A stretch of 32,802 nucleotides of DNA from an uncultured Bacteroidota bacterium (lineage in GTDB: Bacteria > Bacteroidota > Bacteroidia > Bacteroidales > WCHB1-69). Positions 1 through 5,752 of the stretch are shown here, one piece after another. The notes beneath the pieces are model-generated. The model searched no databases, had not been told where the DNA came from, and worked only from the letters and a program-made list of their open reading frames with translations. Every line of letters begins with the position of its first letter. Within the stretch, counting starts at the first letter, position 1. The translations under genes and the position numbers were made by a program. The stretch lies in contig CACXUB010000015.1 in NCBI GenBank assembly GCA_902770735.1, positions 1-32,802 of the forward strand, read 5' to 3'.

Positions 1-16
1 CAGTCAACTTTCATGG

Positions 17-691
17 CTATAGGGCTTTGAGCATGTTGTCAAGCTCCACCTGCGGGTGGACGTCGCTCTTGTCCTGCCTGTAGGAGGCGTGGGCGAAGAT
101 GCCCTCGCCGCCCATGAGGGCGCGGGTGGTGACGTTCCAGATGTCGCTCTTGTAGTTGGGAGATATGTGGTGGGTGTCCATGAGGTGGCGGAGCAGATCC
201 TTGAGGGTTTCCAGCTGCACCGTGGTGTACCGCTCGTAGTACTGGAAGCCCCGGTACTTTTGGTTGGAGCAGTACTCGTAGATGTTCGGCACGGCCTTGC
301 ACTTGAGGTTGGGGACAATCTTGCCGTCCTTCCTTGTTACGGGGTAGAACTTCCCGTCAGTGTGCTGTACCAGCGCGCCCCAGCTGTCCAGCTCAATGCC
401 GATGGAGTGGGGGTCGAGCTTGCGGTAGTTGAGGCCGAACTTGGCGAAGTGGTGGGTGGTGAGGCCGAGATGGTACGCCCAGTACTTATCATCGAAGCAT
501 CGGTGCAGATGCCCCTCGCGGCTGATAACATAGGCGGTGGCCACCCGCTCCGTGGTGTGCAGCCACCACGACATGTCCCCGTTCACGCTGTCGCCGGAGA
601 CGGTGTGGTGCAGCACTATCTGTTTCTTCTCGGTCGCTTCCCGTATGTACTGGCTCTCGGGAAAGTTCCAGTCCTTGTATATTTTGATCAT
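17..691 (-). CDS. N-acetylmuramoyl-L-alanine amidase (Amidase_2/PGRP fold), endolysin-like
   Basis: The 224-residue protein is predicted to cleave the amide bond between N-acetylmuramic acid and L-alanine in peptidoglycan. The Amidase_2 pattern is visible: a first zinc-histidine motif LHHT at residues 27-30, the HSIGIELD strand near residue 100, and a C-terminal segment with His201 and KSD (Asp210) in place of the usual H...KxDPG. There is no signal peptide, so release would need a holin or lysis from within. The start ATG overlaps the stop of the upstream HTH gene as ATGA, implying translational coupling. Two bases after its TAG stop another ATG (positions 14-12, leftward) may open a further gene running out of the window. 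The fold is confident; a phage-type lysis role is inferred from size and neighbours, and a cell-wall role in an ICE is the alternative. Confidence 0.85.
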   Translation of the reverse strand: MIKIYKDWNFPESQYIREATEKKQIVLHHTVSGDSVNGDMSWWLHTTERVATAYVISREGHLHRCFDDKYWAYHLGLTTHHFAKFGLNYRKLDPHSIGIELDSWGALVQHTDGKFYPVTRKDGKIVPNLKCKAVPNIYEYCSNQKYRGFQYYERYTTVQLETLKDLLRHLMDTHHISPNYKSDIWNVTTRALMGGEGIFAHASYRQDKSDVHPQVELDNMLKAL

Positions 692-921
692 TGCTCCTTG
701 GTTTTGGTGGTTTTGGTGCGCCGTTCAAGCCGTCTTTCGAGGGCGGCGTTCCTCTCTATGATGTCGAGCAGGGCTTCCAGAATGCGGTAGTCGGTCAGCT
801 GGCCCGTCACCACGTGATATACCTTGCTGACGCTGCAGCCGAACTCGTCGGCCAGCACCCGCCCGTAACCGTGCGGCAGGAACCGCCGCAGCTCCTTACT
901 GATTGCCTTTCTTGCTCTCAT
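688..921 (-). CDS. Small HTH-like DNA-binding protein
   Basis: This 77-residue basic protein has a central helix-turn-helix-like pattern: GYGRVLADEFGCSVSKVYHV, with a plausible recognition helix at VSKVYHVVTG (about residues 30-40), then a leucine-rich helix and a Lys/Arg/Thr-rich tail. It sits between the membrane-protein gene, which it overlaps by 26 nt, and the amidase gene, which it overlaps by 4 nt, so all are likely translated from one transcript. Small single-HTH proteins of this kind are common in Bacteroidota phages and integrative elements, but I do not recognise a named family. It may control the operon or the repeats at 1433-1484; that is inference from position only. Confidence 0.6.
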   Translation of the reverse strand: MRARKAISKELRRFLPHGYGRVLADEFGCSVSKVYHVVTGQLTDYRILEALLDIIERNAALERRLERRTKTTKTKEQ

Positions 922-1114
922 GCTTCTCTATAATATATTGTGTGAGTAATACGGTGAAGGCCGTAAGCCTCGCCGCCGCCACTACCAGCAGCGGGGCGAG
1001 AGCGAACAGCCATCCTTTGGTCAGCCAGCCAAAGGCCTTGAGGATGACCAGGTAGCAGGTGAGCAGAAGCAGCTGGTTATTCAGTTGCTTGATGGTTTTT
1101 TCCATTCTTCTCAT
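896..1114 (-). CDS. Two-TM small membrane protein, holin-like
   Basis: This 72-residue protein has two hydrophobic segments (about residues 13-31 and 34-58), a short Trp/Gly/Lys turn between them (GWLTKGW) and a charged C-terminus (EKHESKKGNQ). That architecture, and co-transcription with an amidase lacking a signal peptide, match a class II-like holin, though no family is recognised. The ATG at 1114-1112 overlaps the upstream stop as ATGA; an alternative ATG three codons on (MEKTIKQ, 1105) would remove the overlap. Function is inferred from topology and neighbourhood, and small membrane proteins of other kinds look similar. Confidence 0.55.
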   Translation of the reverse strand: MRRMEKTIKQLNNQLLLLTCYLVILKAFGWLTKGWLFALAPLLVVAAARLTAFTVLLTQYIIEKHESKKGNQ

Positions 1115-1392
1115 TTCTTTTGGATTCCTTTCTTGGATTTGTTCTTTTTGACGACTTCCGCCATACTGACTCTTTCAAAGAAGTTCTTTTCTTGAAAATC
1201 CGGTGCATGCTCTCTGACGATTGTAAGAAGATTCGGATTCACGATTTGCCCTTGCGGAACATTGTTTGCAAGGTAGGAATCGATAGTTCTCATGTCTTTT
1301 ACGCCAAAAAAGATCAACATTTTTGCTTTCGATTCGGGCCGTTTTAATACCCTCATTGCCTGTTCAGAAACCACTAAAAATTTTTTTCTCAT
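1111..1392 (-). CDS. Small basic protein, possibly DNA-binding, first gene of the element operon
   Basis: This 93-residue protein is the promoter-proximal gene of the four-gene leftward operon. It has a basic N-terminus (MRKKF), a central stretch (residues ~22-45, SKAKMLIFFGVKDMRTIDSYLANN) that could fold as a helix-turn-helix with recognition-like helix MRTIDSYLANN, and a strongly basic C-terminus (KKNKSKKGIQKK). No family is recognised. Its stop overlaps the next start as ATGA. The phased repeats at 1433-1484 lie 40-90 bp upstream, where an autoregulator would bind, but nothing in the sequence proves that link. Confidence 0.55.
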   Translation of the reverse strand: MRKKFLVVSEQAMRVLKRPESKAKMLIFFGVKDMRTIDSYLANNVPQGQIVNPNLLTIVREHAPDFQEKNFFERVSMAEVVKKNKSKKGIQKK

Positions 1393-1432
1393 ACTTCTGG
1401 ATTATTGGATGTTAAATCCAAAAAACTATGTA

Positions 1433-1484
1433 TTTTTGCAGCAAATTTTTGTAGCAAAATTTTGTAGCATAAATTTGCTACAAA
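1433..1484. repeat. Phased direct repeats with one inverted copy (operator or iteron-like)
   Basis: The motif TTTG(C/T)AGCA occurs with its first G at 1438, 1451 and 1464, an exact 13-bp period, each followed by an A-rich run. A fourth copy in inverted orientation (TTTGCTACAAA, 1474-1484) makes a 9-bp perfect palindromic pair TTTGTAGCA/TGCTACAAA (1461-1469 and 1476-1484) with copy three. The first copy overlaps the rightward -7 box. The layout suits cooperative binding of a small regulator, possibly one of the HTH proteins in the adjacent operon. Replication iterons are an alternative. Confidence 0.6.
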
Positions 1485-1625
1485 AAAATGTTGTAACTTG
1501 CTGGGTGCAAGATACTTATTTTTCAAATACAGCAACATCCGGCATAAAAAAATTTGCGTTCTTTGAGAAACTACAAAAAAATGCACCGCTTTTTCCATTT
1601 TGGGAACGGCGCATTAAATATGCTG

Positions 1626-1655
1626 ATAACTGATTGAAAATCAGTTATTTTTATT
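1626..1655 (+). terminator. Perfect 10-bp hairpin with T-rich tail
   Basis: ATAACTGATT (1626-1635) pairs perfectly with AATCAGTTAT (1639-1648) across a GAA loop and is followed by TTTTATTGTTTT. This resembles an intrinsic terminator for rightward transcription, although the stem is AT-rich. Confidence 0.45.
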
Positions 1656-1663
1656 GTTTTGTT

Positions 1664-1682
1664 TCGGGACAGAATCGGGACA
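1664..1682. repeat. Two TCGGGACA copies 11 bp apart, possible recombinase arm sites
   Basis: TCGGGACA occurs at 1664-1671 and 1675-1682, one helical turn apart, flanked by TTTTGTT on the left and AAAA on the right. The position, about 100 bp from the tRNA-derived junction, fits arm-type integrase or excisionase sites. The role is inferred. Confidence 0.35.
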
Positions 1683-1716
1683 AAACTATGATAAAATGAT
1701 TAAAAGTAAAAAATAT

Positions 1717-1747
1717 AAAATTCTAACAATCAAGTTATTAGAATTTT
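1717..1747. repeat. 10-bp inverted repeat next to the attachment site
   Basis: AAAATTCTAA (1717-1726) and TTAGAATTTT (1738-1747) are perfect inverted copies separated by 11 nt. They lie just inside the element end and may be a recombination-protein site or a weak terminator. Confidence 0.4.
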
Positions 1748-1779
1748 TAAATTGACATTTTAGGGAGGGCGATATAACC

Positions 1780-1804
1780 GCGAGTTCGAATCTCGCTCTC
1801 TCCG
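1780..1804 (+). other. Attachment site: 3' end of a tRNA-Ser gene
   Basis: The sequence folds as a T-arm (GCGAG, loop TTCGAAT, CTCGC at 1780-1796) followed by the 3' acceptor strand TCTCTCC (1797-1803) and discriminator G (1804). GGAGAGA-type acceptors with G73 are those of tRNA-Ser. No matching GGAGAGA, D-arm or anticodon arm lies upstream, where the DNA is AT-rich. CCA is not encoded, as also in the tRNA-Pro of this window. It is therefore the tRNA-identical core left at one end of an element integrated in tRNA-Ser; how far the core extends left of 1780 cannot be judged. Confidence 0.7.
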
Positions 1805-1810
1805 CTCCCA

Positions 1811-1845
1811 GAAGAGACGTTGCGCACAACGTCTCTTCATGTTTT
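1811..1845 (+). terminator. Terminator of the original tRNA-Ser gene
   Basis: GAAGAGACGTTG (1811-1822) pairs perfectly with CAACGTCTCTTC (1827-1838) around a CGCA loop, followed shortly by a T run. A second small palindrome (TTCATGTTT / AAACATGAA, 1836-1855) overlaps it. Its place directly after a tRNA 3' end shows that the right side of the junction is original chromosome. Confidence 0.75.
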
Positions 1846-1890
1846 TAAACATGAACCATGACAGCCTGCGCGGGACAATCGAAAAAATTG

Positions 1891-1898
1891 TACCTTTG
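1891..1898 (+). promoter_or_regulatory. -7 box of the membrane protein gene
   Basis: TACCTTTG matches the Bacteroidota TAnnTTTG element and is followed by GCG. The start codon lies 18 bp downstream at 1916. Confidence 0.6.
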
Positions 1899-1915
1899 CG
1901 TCCAAAATCTAAGCT

Positions 1916-2608
1916 ATGAAGAAATCCGACTTTATCGTGATCGCCGTCATTGTCCTCTGCCTGCTGCCGTTTTTCCTGTTCGACAGCGTGTATGACGCTT
2001 ATTGCGCCGCCAACCAGCGTTTCCCGCTCTGGATGGCCTTCCTGAAATTCGGCATCCTGGCCACCTTCGGTGAGATGCTCGGCAGCCGCGTGAAGACCGG
2101 CGCCTACTACCACAAAGGCTTCGGCCTCGCCCCGAAATTCGTCGTGTGGGGACTCCTCGGCATGTGGATTGCCCTGGCCATGAACGTCTTCCGTCTCGGC
2201 GTGCCGGCCTTCATGGAACGCTACGCGGCCTTCGGCGGCATCTCCGCAGCCATGTCCGGTCCAATGTCGTGGCTGAAACTCCTCGGTGCTTTCTGCGTCA
2301 GCGTGATGATGAACACCGCCTTCGCGCCCGTCTTCATGACCGTCCACAAAATCTCCGACATGCACATCGCGGAGCACGGCGGCGCCTTCTCGGCCCTCTT
2401 CAAGCCCATCGCCATAAAACGCCACATCTGCGAGATGGACTGGGGCGTGCAGTGGGGCTTCGTCTTCAAGAAGACCATCCCGCTGTTCTGGATTCCCGCC
2501 CACACGCTCACTTTCTGCCTGCCGCAAGACCTCCAGGTGCTCTTCGCCGCCTTCTGCAGCGTCATCCTCGGACTCTTCCTCGCCATCGCCGCGATGAAAG
2601 GCAAATAG
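1916..2608 (+). CDS. Multi-pass membrane protein, distantly Mpv17/PMP22-like
   Basis: This 230-residue protein has a hydrophobic N-terminal segment (about residues 5-22) and several further membrane segments near residues 38-55, 73-93, 120-140 and 200-226. The C-terminal pattern, with Trp/Gln residues followed by FWIPAHTLTFCLP and a last hydrophobic helix, recalls the end of the Mpv17/PMP22 family (W...W...NF..VP), but the likeness is weak and from memory. A -7 box 18 bp before the ATG fixes the start and implies a short leader. The stop codon TAG is the first part of a tandem array shared with the converging gene. Function is unknown. Confidence 0.75.
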   Translation: MKKSDFIVIAVIVLCLLPFFLFDSVYDAYCAANQRFPLWMAFLKFGILATFGEMLGSRVKTGAYYHKGFGLAPKFVVWGLLGMWIALAMNVFRLGVPAFMERYAAFGGISAAMSGPMSWLKLLGAFCVSVMMNTAFAPVFMTVHKISDMHIAEHGGAFSALFKPIAIKRHICEMDWGVQWGFVFKKTIPLFWIPAHTLTFCLPQDLQVLFAAFCSVILGLFLAIAAMKGK

Positions 2609-2634
2609 CCAACAGCTAACAGCCAACAGCTAAT
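2607..2634. repeat. Heptamer array, family GGCTRTT (inverse), stop-to-stop
   Basis: Four exact 7-bp units (AGCCAAC, AGCTAAC, AGCCAAC, AGCTAAT) fill the gap between two converging genes. The stop of the left gene (2606-2608) and the stop of the right gene (2630-2632) both lie in the array. It is the reverse complement of the arrays at 11534, 16308 and 20898. Confidence 0.85.
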
Positions 2635-3121
2635 ACAAATCAATCCACTCGTACGGGTTTCCCATATACTGCAGGAACCGTTCGAAATCCGCACGCGCCA
2701 CCATGAGCGAGGCGGTGTTGATGCACGGGTGGAAGCTCACGCGCTCCGCCTGCTGCAGCTGACGGTCAAGGAACACGTGCACGTGGTGTTCCGTGTCGTT
2801 GATGAGCCCGAACGGGGTCACCGAGCCGGGCGTCACACCCAAATACTTCATCAGCCGCGGTTCCGAGGCGAAACTCAGCTTGCCCTGGTGCAGCTGTTTC
2901 TCGATGTCGTGGATGTTCATGTCCTGGTCGCAGTCGAGGCAGACCAGATAGTGCTGGTTGCCCTTGTGGTTGCGGAAGAAGAGGTTCTTGCAATGCTTCG
3001 CGTCGTGCCCGGCCCAGTATTGCTTGGCAATCTCGATGGTCGGCGCGGGCGGGTGCTCCAGATATTCGTAAGGGATGTGCAATTCGTCCAACAGTTGGTA
3101 TAATCTCGGGTCTCCGTTCAT
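2630..3121 (-). CDS. YbaK/ProX-type aminoacyl-tRNA deacylase (prolyl-tRNA editing family)
   Basis: This protein is predicted to hydrolyse mischarged aminoacyl-tRNA, most likely Ala-tRNA(Pro), in trans to prolyl-tRNA synthetase. The ProX (PrdX) pattern is clear over its 163 residues: N-terminal LYQLLDELHIPYEYLEHPP, then TIEIAKQY, the KNLFFRN strand with the family's conserved lysine, LVCLDCDQDMNI, and the core KLSFASEPRLMKYLGVTPGSVTPFGLIND. I start at 3121 (MNGDPRL) rather than ten codons upstream, because a -7 box (3141-3148, read leftward) overlaps the upstream option. It is a stand-alone gene converging on the membrane protein. A Bacteroidota tRNA-Pro gene is present at 30285 but is not linked to it. 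Confidence 0.9.
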   Translation of the reverse strand: MNGDPRLYQLLDELHIPYEYLEHPPAPTIEIAKQYWAGHDAKHCKNLFFRNHKGNQHYLVCLDCDQDMNIHDIEKQLHQGKLSFASEPRLMKYLGVTPGSVTPFGLINDTEHHVHVFLDRQLQQAERVSFHPCINTASLMVARADFERFLQYMGNPYEWIDLY

Positions 3122-3140
3122 GATGTTTGGGATTTGGCGG

Positions 3141-3148
3141 CAAAAGTA
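3141..3148 (-). promoter_or_regulatory. -7 box of the ProX-type gene (decides its start)
   Basis: Leftward TACTTTTG (TAnnTTTG), followed by GCCGCC, lies 20 bp upstream of the ATG at 3121. It excludes the longer start at 3151. Confidence 0.6.
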
Positions 3149-3159
3149 CATTTTTTTAG

Positions 3160-3180
3160 GGTTAGTGGTTATGGGTTAGT
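3160..3180. repeat. Heptamer array, family TAACCAC (inverse)
   Basis: Three 7-bp units (GGTTAGT, GGTTATG, GGTTAGT) lie at the 3' end of the FISUMP gene. The array supplies that gene's stop (3169-3171) and part of its final Thr-Asn-Pro codons. Related arrays lie at 16396 and 30411. Confidence 0.75.
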
Positions 3181-5595
3181 GCAATCGCGGAGACAACGGA
3201 CCGACCTCGCCCAGACACTCGTTGACCAGTATATGGCGTCTTCGACGGTGTCGTCGAAATAGACAAAATCCAACATGTAACCTCTGGGGTAGTCGTCGGG
3301 GACGAAGATGATGCTGGATGTCCAGAAGAGCGCTTCCGTTCCCGGCGGGATGACGGCATTCCCTAATCCAGCAGGTTTCATGGAGAAACCGGTGGCATTG
3401 TTGGATGACAGTTCGTTCCCGATCGTGCAGGATTCGTTGAAATAGCTCCACAAACCGTCAAAGGCCAATGCCTTGGCAATCTTGTTCGGATTCCCGTTGC
3501 AATGATAAGCCGGGTTGCCGCTGACGTACGAAAAAAGATTCTGCCACTCCTGAAGACTGGGCAGATGCCAACCATCGGGACAGACACCTTGAATCAAAAC
3601 ATGCAGACTATCAGGCAGGTATTCACAATTCACAGCCGCAGGAAGATTGTACAGCCGCCCGTAAACGTTGGTGTCGCCACTGGTCCAATAACTCGGGGTG
3701 ACGAAATTGTTGGCCACCTGGGTTTGGAGGAGAATTTCCGTCCCGTCAGCAAAGTGCCTGGTCTTCAGATTCTCCCGCATCCAACATTGTGGGCCAAGTT
3801 GCACGGTTTCATAAACATTTCCGTCATAGTCGGTTACAGAGGGAGGACAGGCGGGCCCGGAAGCCAATACAAAGGTTTTGTCCGCACCATACGCGACACC
3901 AGCCTCATTCACGGCGTATGCCCTGTAGTGATAGGTGATATCCGGTGAAAGGCCGGTGAGCGTGTCACGAAATACCCCTACATAGGGTGATCCCGAAGTG
4001 TGCGGGTCGTTGAGAGTGGGATTCGGCGAAGTACTCCAACAGAATCCTCTTGCACTGAGTGTCGCATTGCCGGAATCCGTGACCTCGCCGACGCAAACCG
4101 CAGTGTTACTGCCTTTTACACTGACGCCTATGGTGTTCACCCCGGGAAACGCCAGCGCGGCAGGTTGGAGGTCGTATTCATAACCGACGATGACGGAATC
4201 GTCCCGAAACCTCAACTCACACTCCGCCAGGTAGCCGTTCTCGATCGTATAAGGGTTCCCGTTGATAAGGGTAATGGTCCACACCCCGTTCAAGGGACAG
4301 CCTACCAGATTGCTGAATGACACGTGCGGATGATAGACTTGGGTCATATTGGCTACATGGGTGGAATCCACATACTGTGAAGTAATGGAACTATAAGGGT
4401 TGTTGCTGGTTATGAGGTTGTTATAGTCCGTCACATAACCGTTTCCGCCAGCATATTGGTAGCCTTGGGTGGTGTTGTCAGACCAGCAGTAGTTCCAGCA
4501 CATCCCGATAATGTTGGAATCCGGGTCGCAAAAGTTGCCGTAGCTATCCGGACGGGACCAGCCGAAATGGGGGTCTGACCCGCCCATTATCGGCCATCCT
4601 TGTTCGGATGTGGGAATCTGAGAATAGCAACCGCTGTTGCTCTGGTACTTGGTCTTGAGGATGCTTGCGCTCAGTCCGTTCGGGCAAGTCAGATTTATCC
4701 AAAGGTCGCTCACATCACTTTGTTCCATCTTCAACCGGACAAAATAGATGTCTTCGGCGCCCTGCACGAAATCGCCATTCGGAAATCCCGTCACCAAGAA
4801 AGATTTGGAGACACCGCATCCGCCATTGCACTCCACCCCGATGGGTATGAACAGCGCGGAGGTGTCAACATAGCTGTTTTCGTGGTACTTCGGCTTCCAA
4901 AGGTGAAAGTTCAGCACGATATCCTCATTCAAATTGTACTGAAACTGACGAATCGAATCGCTACACACAAACACGCTGCTGTCTATCAACACATACCCCA
5001 CATACAGCATGTCGTCGCCTGGCTCGAAAGGAAAATCCGGATCTGACATCTGCGCTTTCAGGGAGACAGCGTGCGGGACATCGGCACTGACGTGACGGAT
5101 GCCTGAAAGAGAACCGCCAGTATTCACCATCTTGATGCTTGCCTTGTCGCGACTCGTCGCGACGGTGAGCAGATACGTCTGCGGCTTCTGGAGCATGACA
5201 CAGAAAGTGTGCGAACCGGGTGACAACTTTTGCGAGAAATGGGCAATCTGGCGGCCAGACAGCTCATAAACCACAACATTCACCTGATCCTCGTAAGGAA
5301 GATTCAGGGTAAACTCCGTAATCCCGTTGAAAGGATTCGGGACATTTTGATACAAGTGGAAAGATTTGTCAAGGTCATACGAGTGGACACCCACCTCCGA
5401 TGTGACCCAAATGGTGTCTGGGAAATAGAGTTGTTGTGTCCATCCTCGGGTCAGGTTCTGCAACGTCACATGATGCAGTTGGGTATATTGCCCCAGATTG
5501 TCCTGTGCGGTAAAGCGGATGACGGATTGCGCCGACAACCCTGTCACCAGTGCCACCAGAACCACGAATAAGGAGACGATGTTTTTCATAATCAT
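3169..5595 (-). CDS. Large secreted FISUMP-domain protein with an N-terminal T9SS-sorting-like module
   Basis: This 808-residue exported protein has four parts. A signal peptide covers residues 1-22 (ends GLSAQS). Residues ~78-160 resemble a T9SS type A sorting domain (LYQNVPNPFNG, then VYELSGRQ, then LSPGSHTF), but near the N-terminus instead of the end. Residues ~230-460 are Cys-rich with a proprotein-convertase P-domain-like finish (GVWTITLINGNP). A fibronectin-like module (ARGFCWSTSPNPTL, YHYRAYAVNEAGVAYG) leads into a C-terminal FISUMP domain (~580-805: QCWMRENLKT, CPDGWHLPSLQEW, WTSS, RSVRCLRD). The role is unknown; FISUMP proteins are abundant surface proteins in gut Bacteroidota. MKNIV two codons in (5589) is an equally good start. 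The last codons and stop lie in a heptamer array. It is monocistronic, with a -7 box at 5681-5688 and a hairpin leader. Confidence 0.85.
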   Translation of the reverse strand: MIMKNIVSLFVVLVALVTGLSAQSVIRFTAQDNLGQYTQLHHVTLQNLTRGWTQQLYFPDTIWVTSEVGVHSYDLDKSFHLYQNVPNPFNGITEFTLNLPYEDQVNVVVYELSGRQIAHFSQKLSPGSHTFCVMLQKPQTYLLTVATSRDKASIKMVNTGGSLSGIRHVSADVPHAVSLKAQMSDPDFPFEPGDDMLYVGYVLIDSSVFVCSDSIRQFQYNLNEDIVLNFHLWKPKYHENSYVDTSALFIPIGVECNGGCGVSKSFLVTGFPNGDFVQGAEDIYFVRLKMEQSDVSDLWINLTCPNGLSASILKTKYQSNSGCYSQIPTSEQGWPIMGGSDPHFGWSRPDSYGNFCDPDSNIIGMCWNYCWSDNTTQGYQYAGGNGYVTDYNNLITSNNPYSSITSQYVDSTHVANMTQVYHPHVSFSNLVGCPLNGVWTITLINGNPYTIENGYLAECELRFRDDSVIVGYEYDLQPAALAFPGVNTIGVSVKGSNTAVCVGEVTDSGNATLSARGFCWSTSPNPTLNDPHTSGSPYVGVFRDTLTGLSPDITYHYRAYAVNEAGVAYGADKTFVLASGPACPPSVTDYDGNVYETVQLGPQCWMRENLKTRHFADGTEILLQTQVANNFVTPSYWTSGDTNVYGRLYNLPAAVNCEYLPDSLHVLIQGVCPDGWHLPSLQEWQNLFSYVSGNPAYHCNGNPNKIAKALAFDGLWSYFNESCTIGNELSSNNATGFSMKPAGLGNAVIPPGTEALFWTSSIIFVPDDYPRGYMLDFVYFDDTVEDAIYWSTSVWARSVRCLRDCTNP

Positions 5596-5636
5596 ACAAA
5601 GGGCCTCTGTTGTTTGTCATTTTCGCGCCACACCCC

Positions 5637-5668
5637 CAGATCCTGCGAGGTCCGTTAAACAGGATCTG
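5637..5668 (-). promoter_or_regulatory. Perfect 9-bp hairpin in the FISUMP mRNA leader
   Basis: CAGATCCTG (5637-5645) and CAGGATCTG (5660-5668) are perfect inverted copies with a 14-nt loop. They lie between the -7 box (TAATTTTG leftward, 5681-5688) and the start codon at 5595, so they would be in the 5' leader or bind a dimeric regulator. Confidence 0.45.
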
Positions 5669-5680
5669 AAATTGATGCTG

Positions 5681-5688
5681 CAAAATTA
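5681..5688 (-). promoter_or_regulatory. -7 box of the FISUMP gene
   Basis: Leftward TAATTTTG followed by CAGC matches TAnnTTTG. It predicts a leader of about 80-85 nt. Confidence 0.55.
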
Positions 5689-5752
5689 GCAACTTTATCT
5701 ACAGTTATAACACGAAAAAGCCAAAAGGTTGCACCTTTTGATGAAAAAAAAA

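Larger units (their letters stand above)
1431..1655 (+). ncRNA. Candidate small RNA divergent from the element operon
   Basis: A good Bacteroidota -7 box (TATTTTTG, 1431-1438) points right, away from the operon. No coding frame of credible start or composition follows, yet about 190 nt downstream there is a perfect 10-bp stem (1626-1635 with 1639-1648) and a T-rich tail, which would terminate a transcript. The interval also holds a second hairpin (about 1580-1616). The -33 TTG is poorly spaced (1405-1407). This is a candidate from signals only; the hairpins could instead be recombination or operator sites. Confidence 0.25.
1393..1779. other. AT-rich control and recombination region of the element, no gene
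   Basis: This long non-coding stretch is markedly AT-rich. It holds, in order, three 13-bp-phased TTTGYAGCA repeats plus one inverted copy (1433-1484), a rightward -7 box (1431-1438), an imperfect hairpin AATGCACCG/CGGCGCATT (1580-1616), a perfect 10-bp hairpin with a T-rich tail (1626-1655), two TCGGGACA copies 11 bp apart (1664-1682), a 10-bp inverted repeat (1717-1747) and the tRNA-Ser fragment. Open frames here have no credible start context and are ignored. Confidence 0.7.
1..1804. mobile_element. Right end of an integrated element (prophage- or ICE-like), ending in tRNA-Ser
   Basis: Positions 1780-1804 are only the 3' end of a tRNA-Ser gene, with no 5' half upstream, and the tRNA terminator follows at 1811-1838. 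This is what integration by a tyrosine recombinase into the 3' end of a tRNA gene leaves at one junction. To the left lie a compact operon of small phage-style genes, an endolysin-like amidase and an AT-rich repeat-filled segment, all unlike the housekeeping genes to the right. No integrase is visible; it and the restored tRNA-Ser should lie beyond position 1. Whether the element is a prophage, a satellite or a conjugative element cannot be told from this end. The boundary is seen directly; the element type is inferred. Confidence 0.6.

Noticed and set aside
1289..1633. Rightward 113-codon open frame across the operon promoter region
   Set aside because: It overlaps the 93-aa gene antisense, crosses the phased repeats and hairpins, and has no promoter before its start.
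1761..1804. Complete tRNA gene
   Set aside because: Only T-arm and 3' acceptor strand are present; no 5' acceptor GGAGAGA, D-arm or anticodon arm is found upstream.
1916..2608. A second, leftward gene over the membrane protein (1760-2626)
   Set aside because: It would begin in the heptamer array and end in the tRNA fragment; the rightward gene has a promoter and membrane segments.
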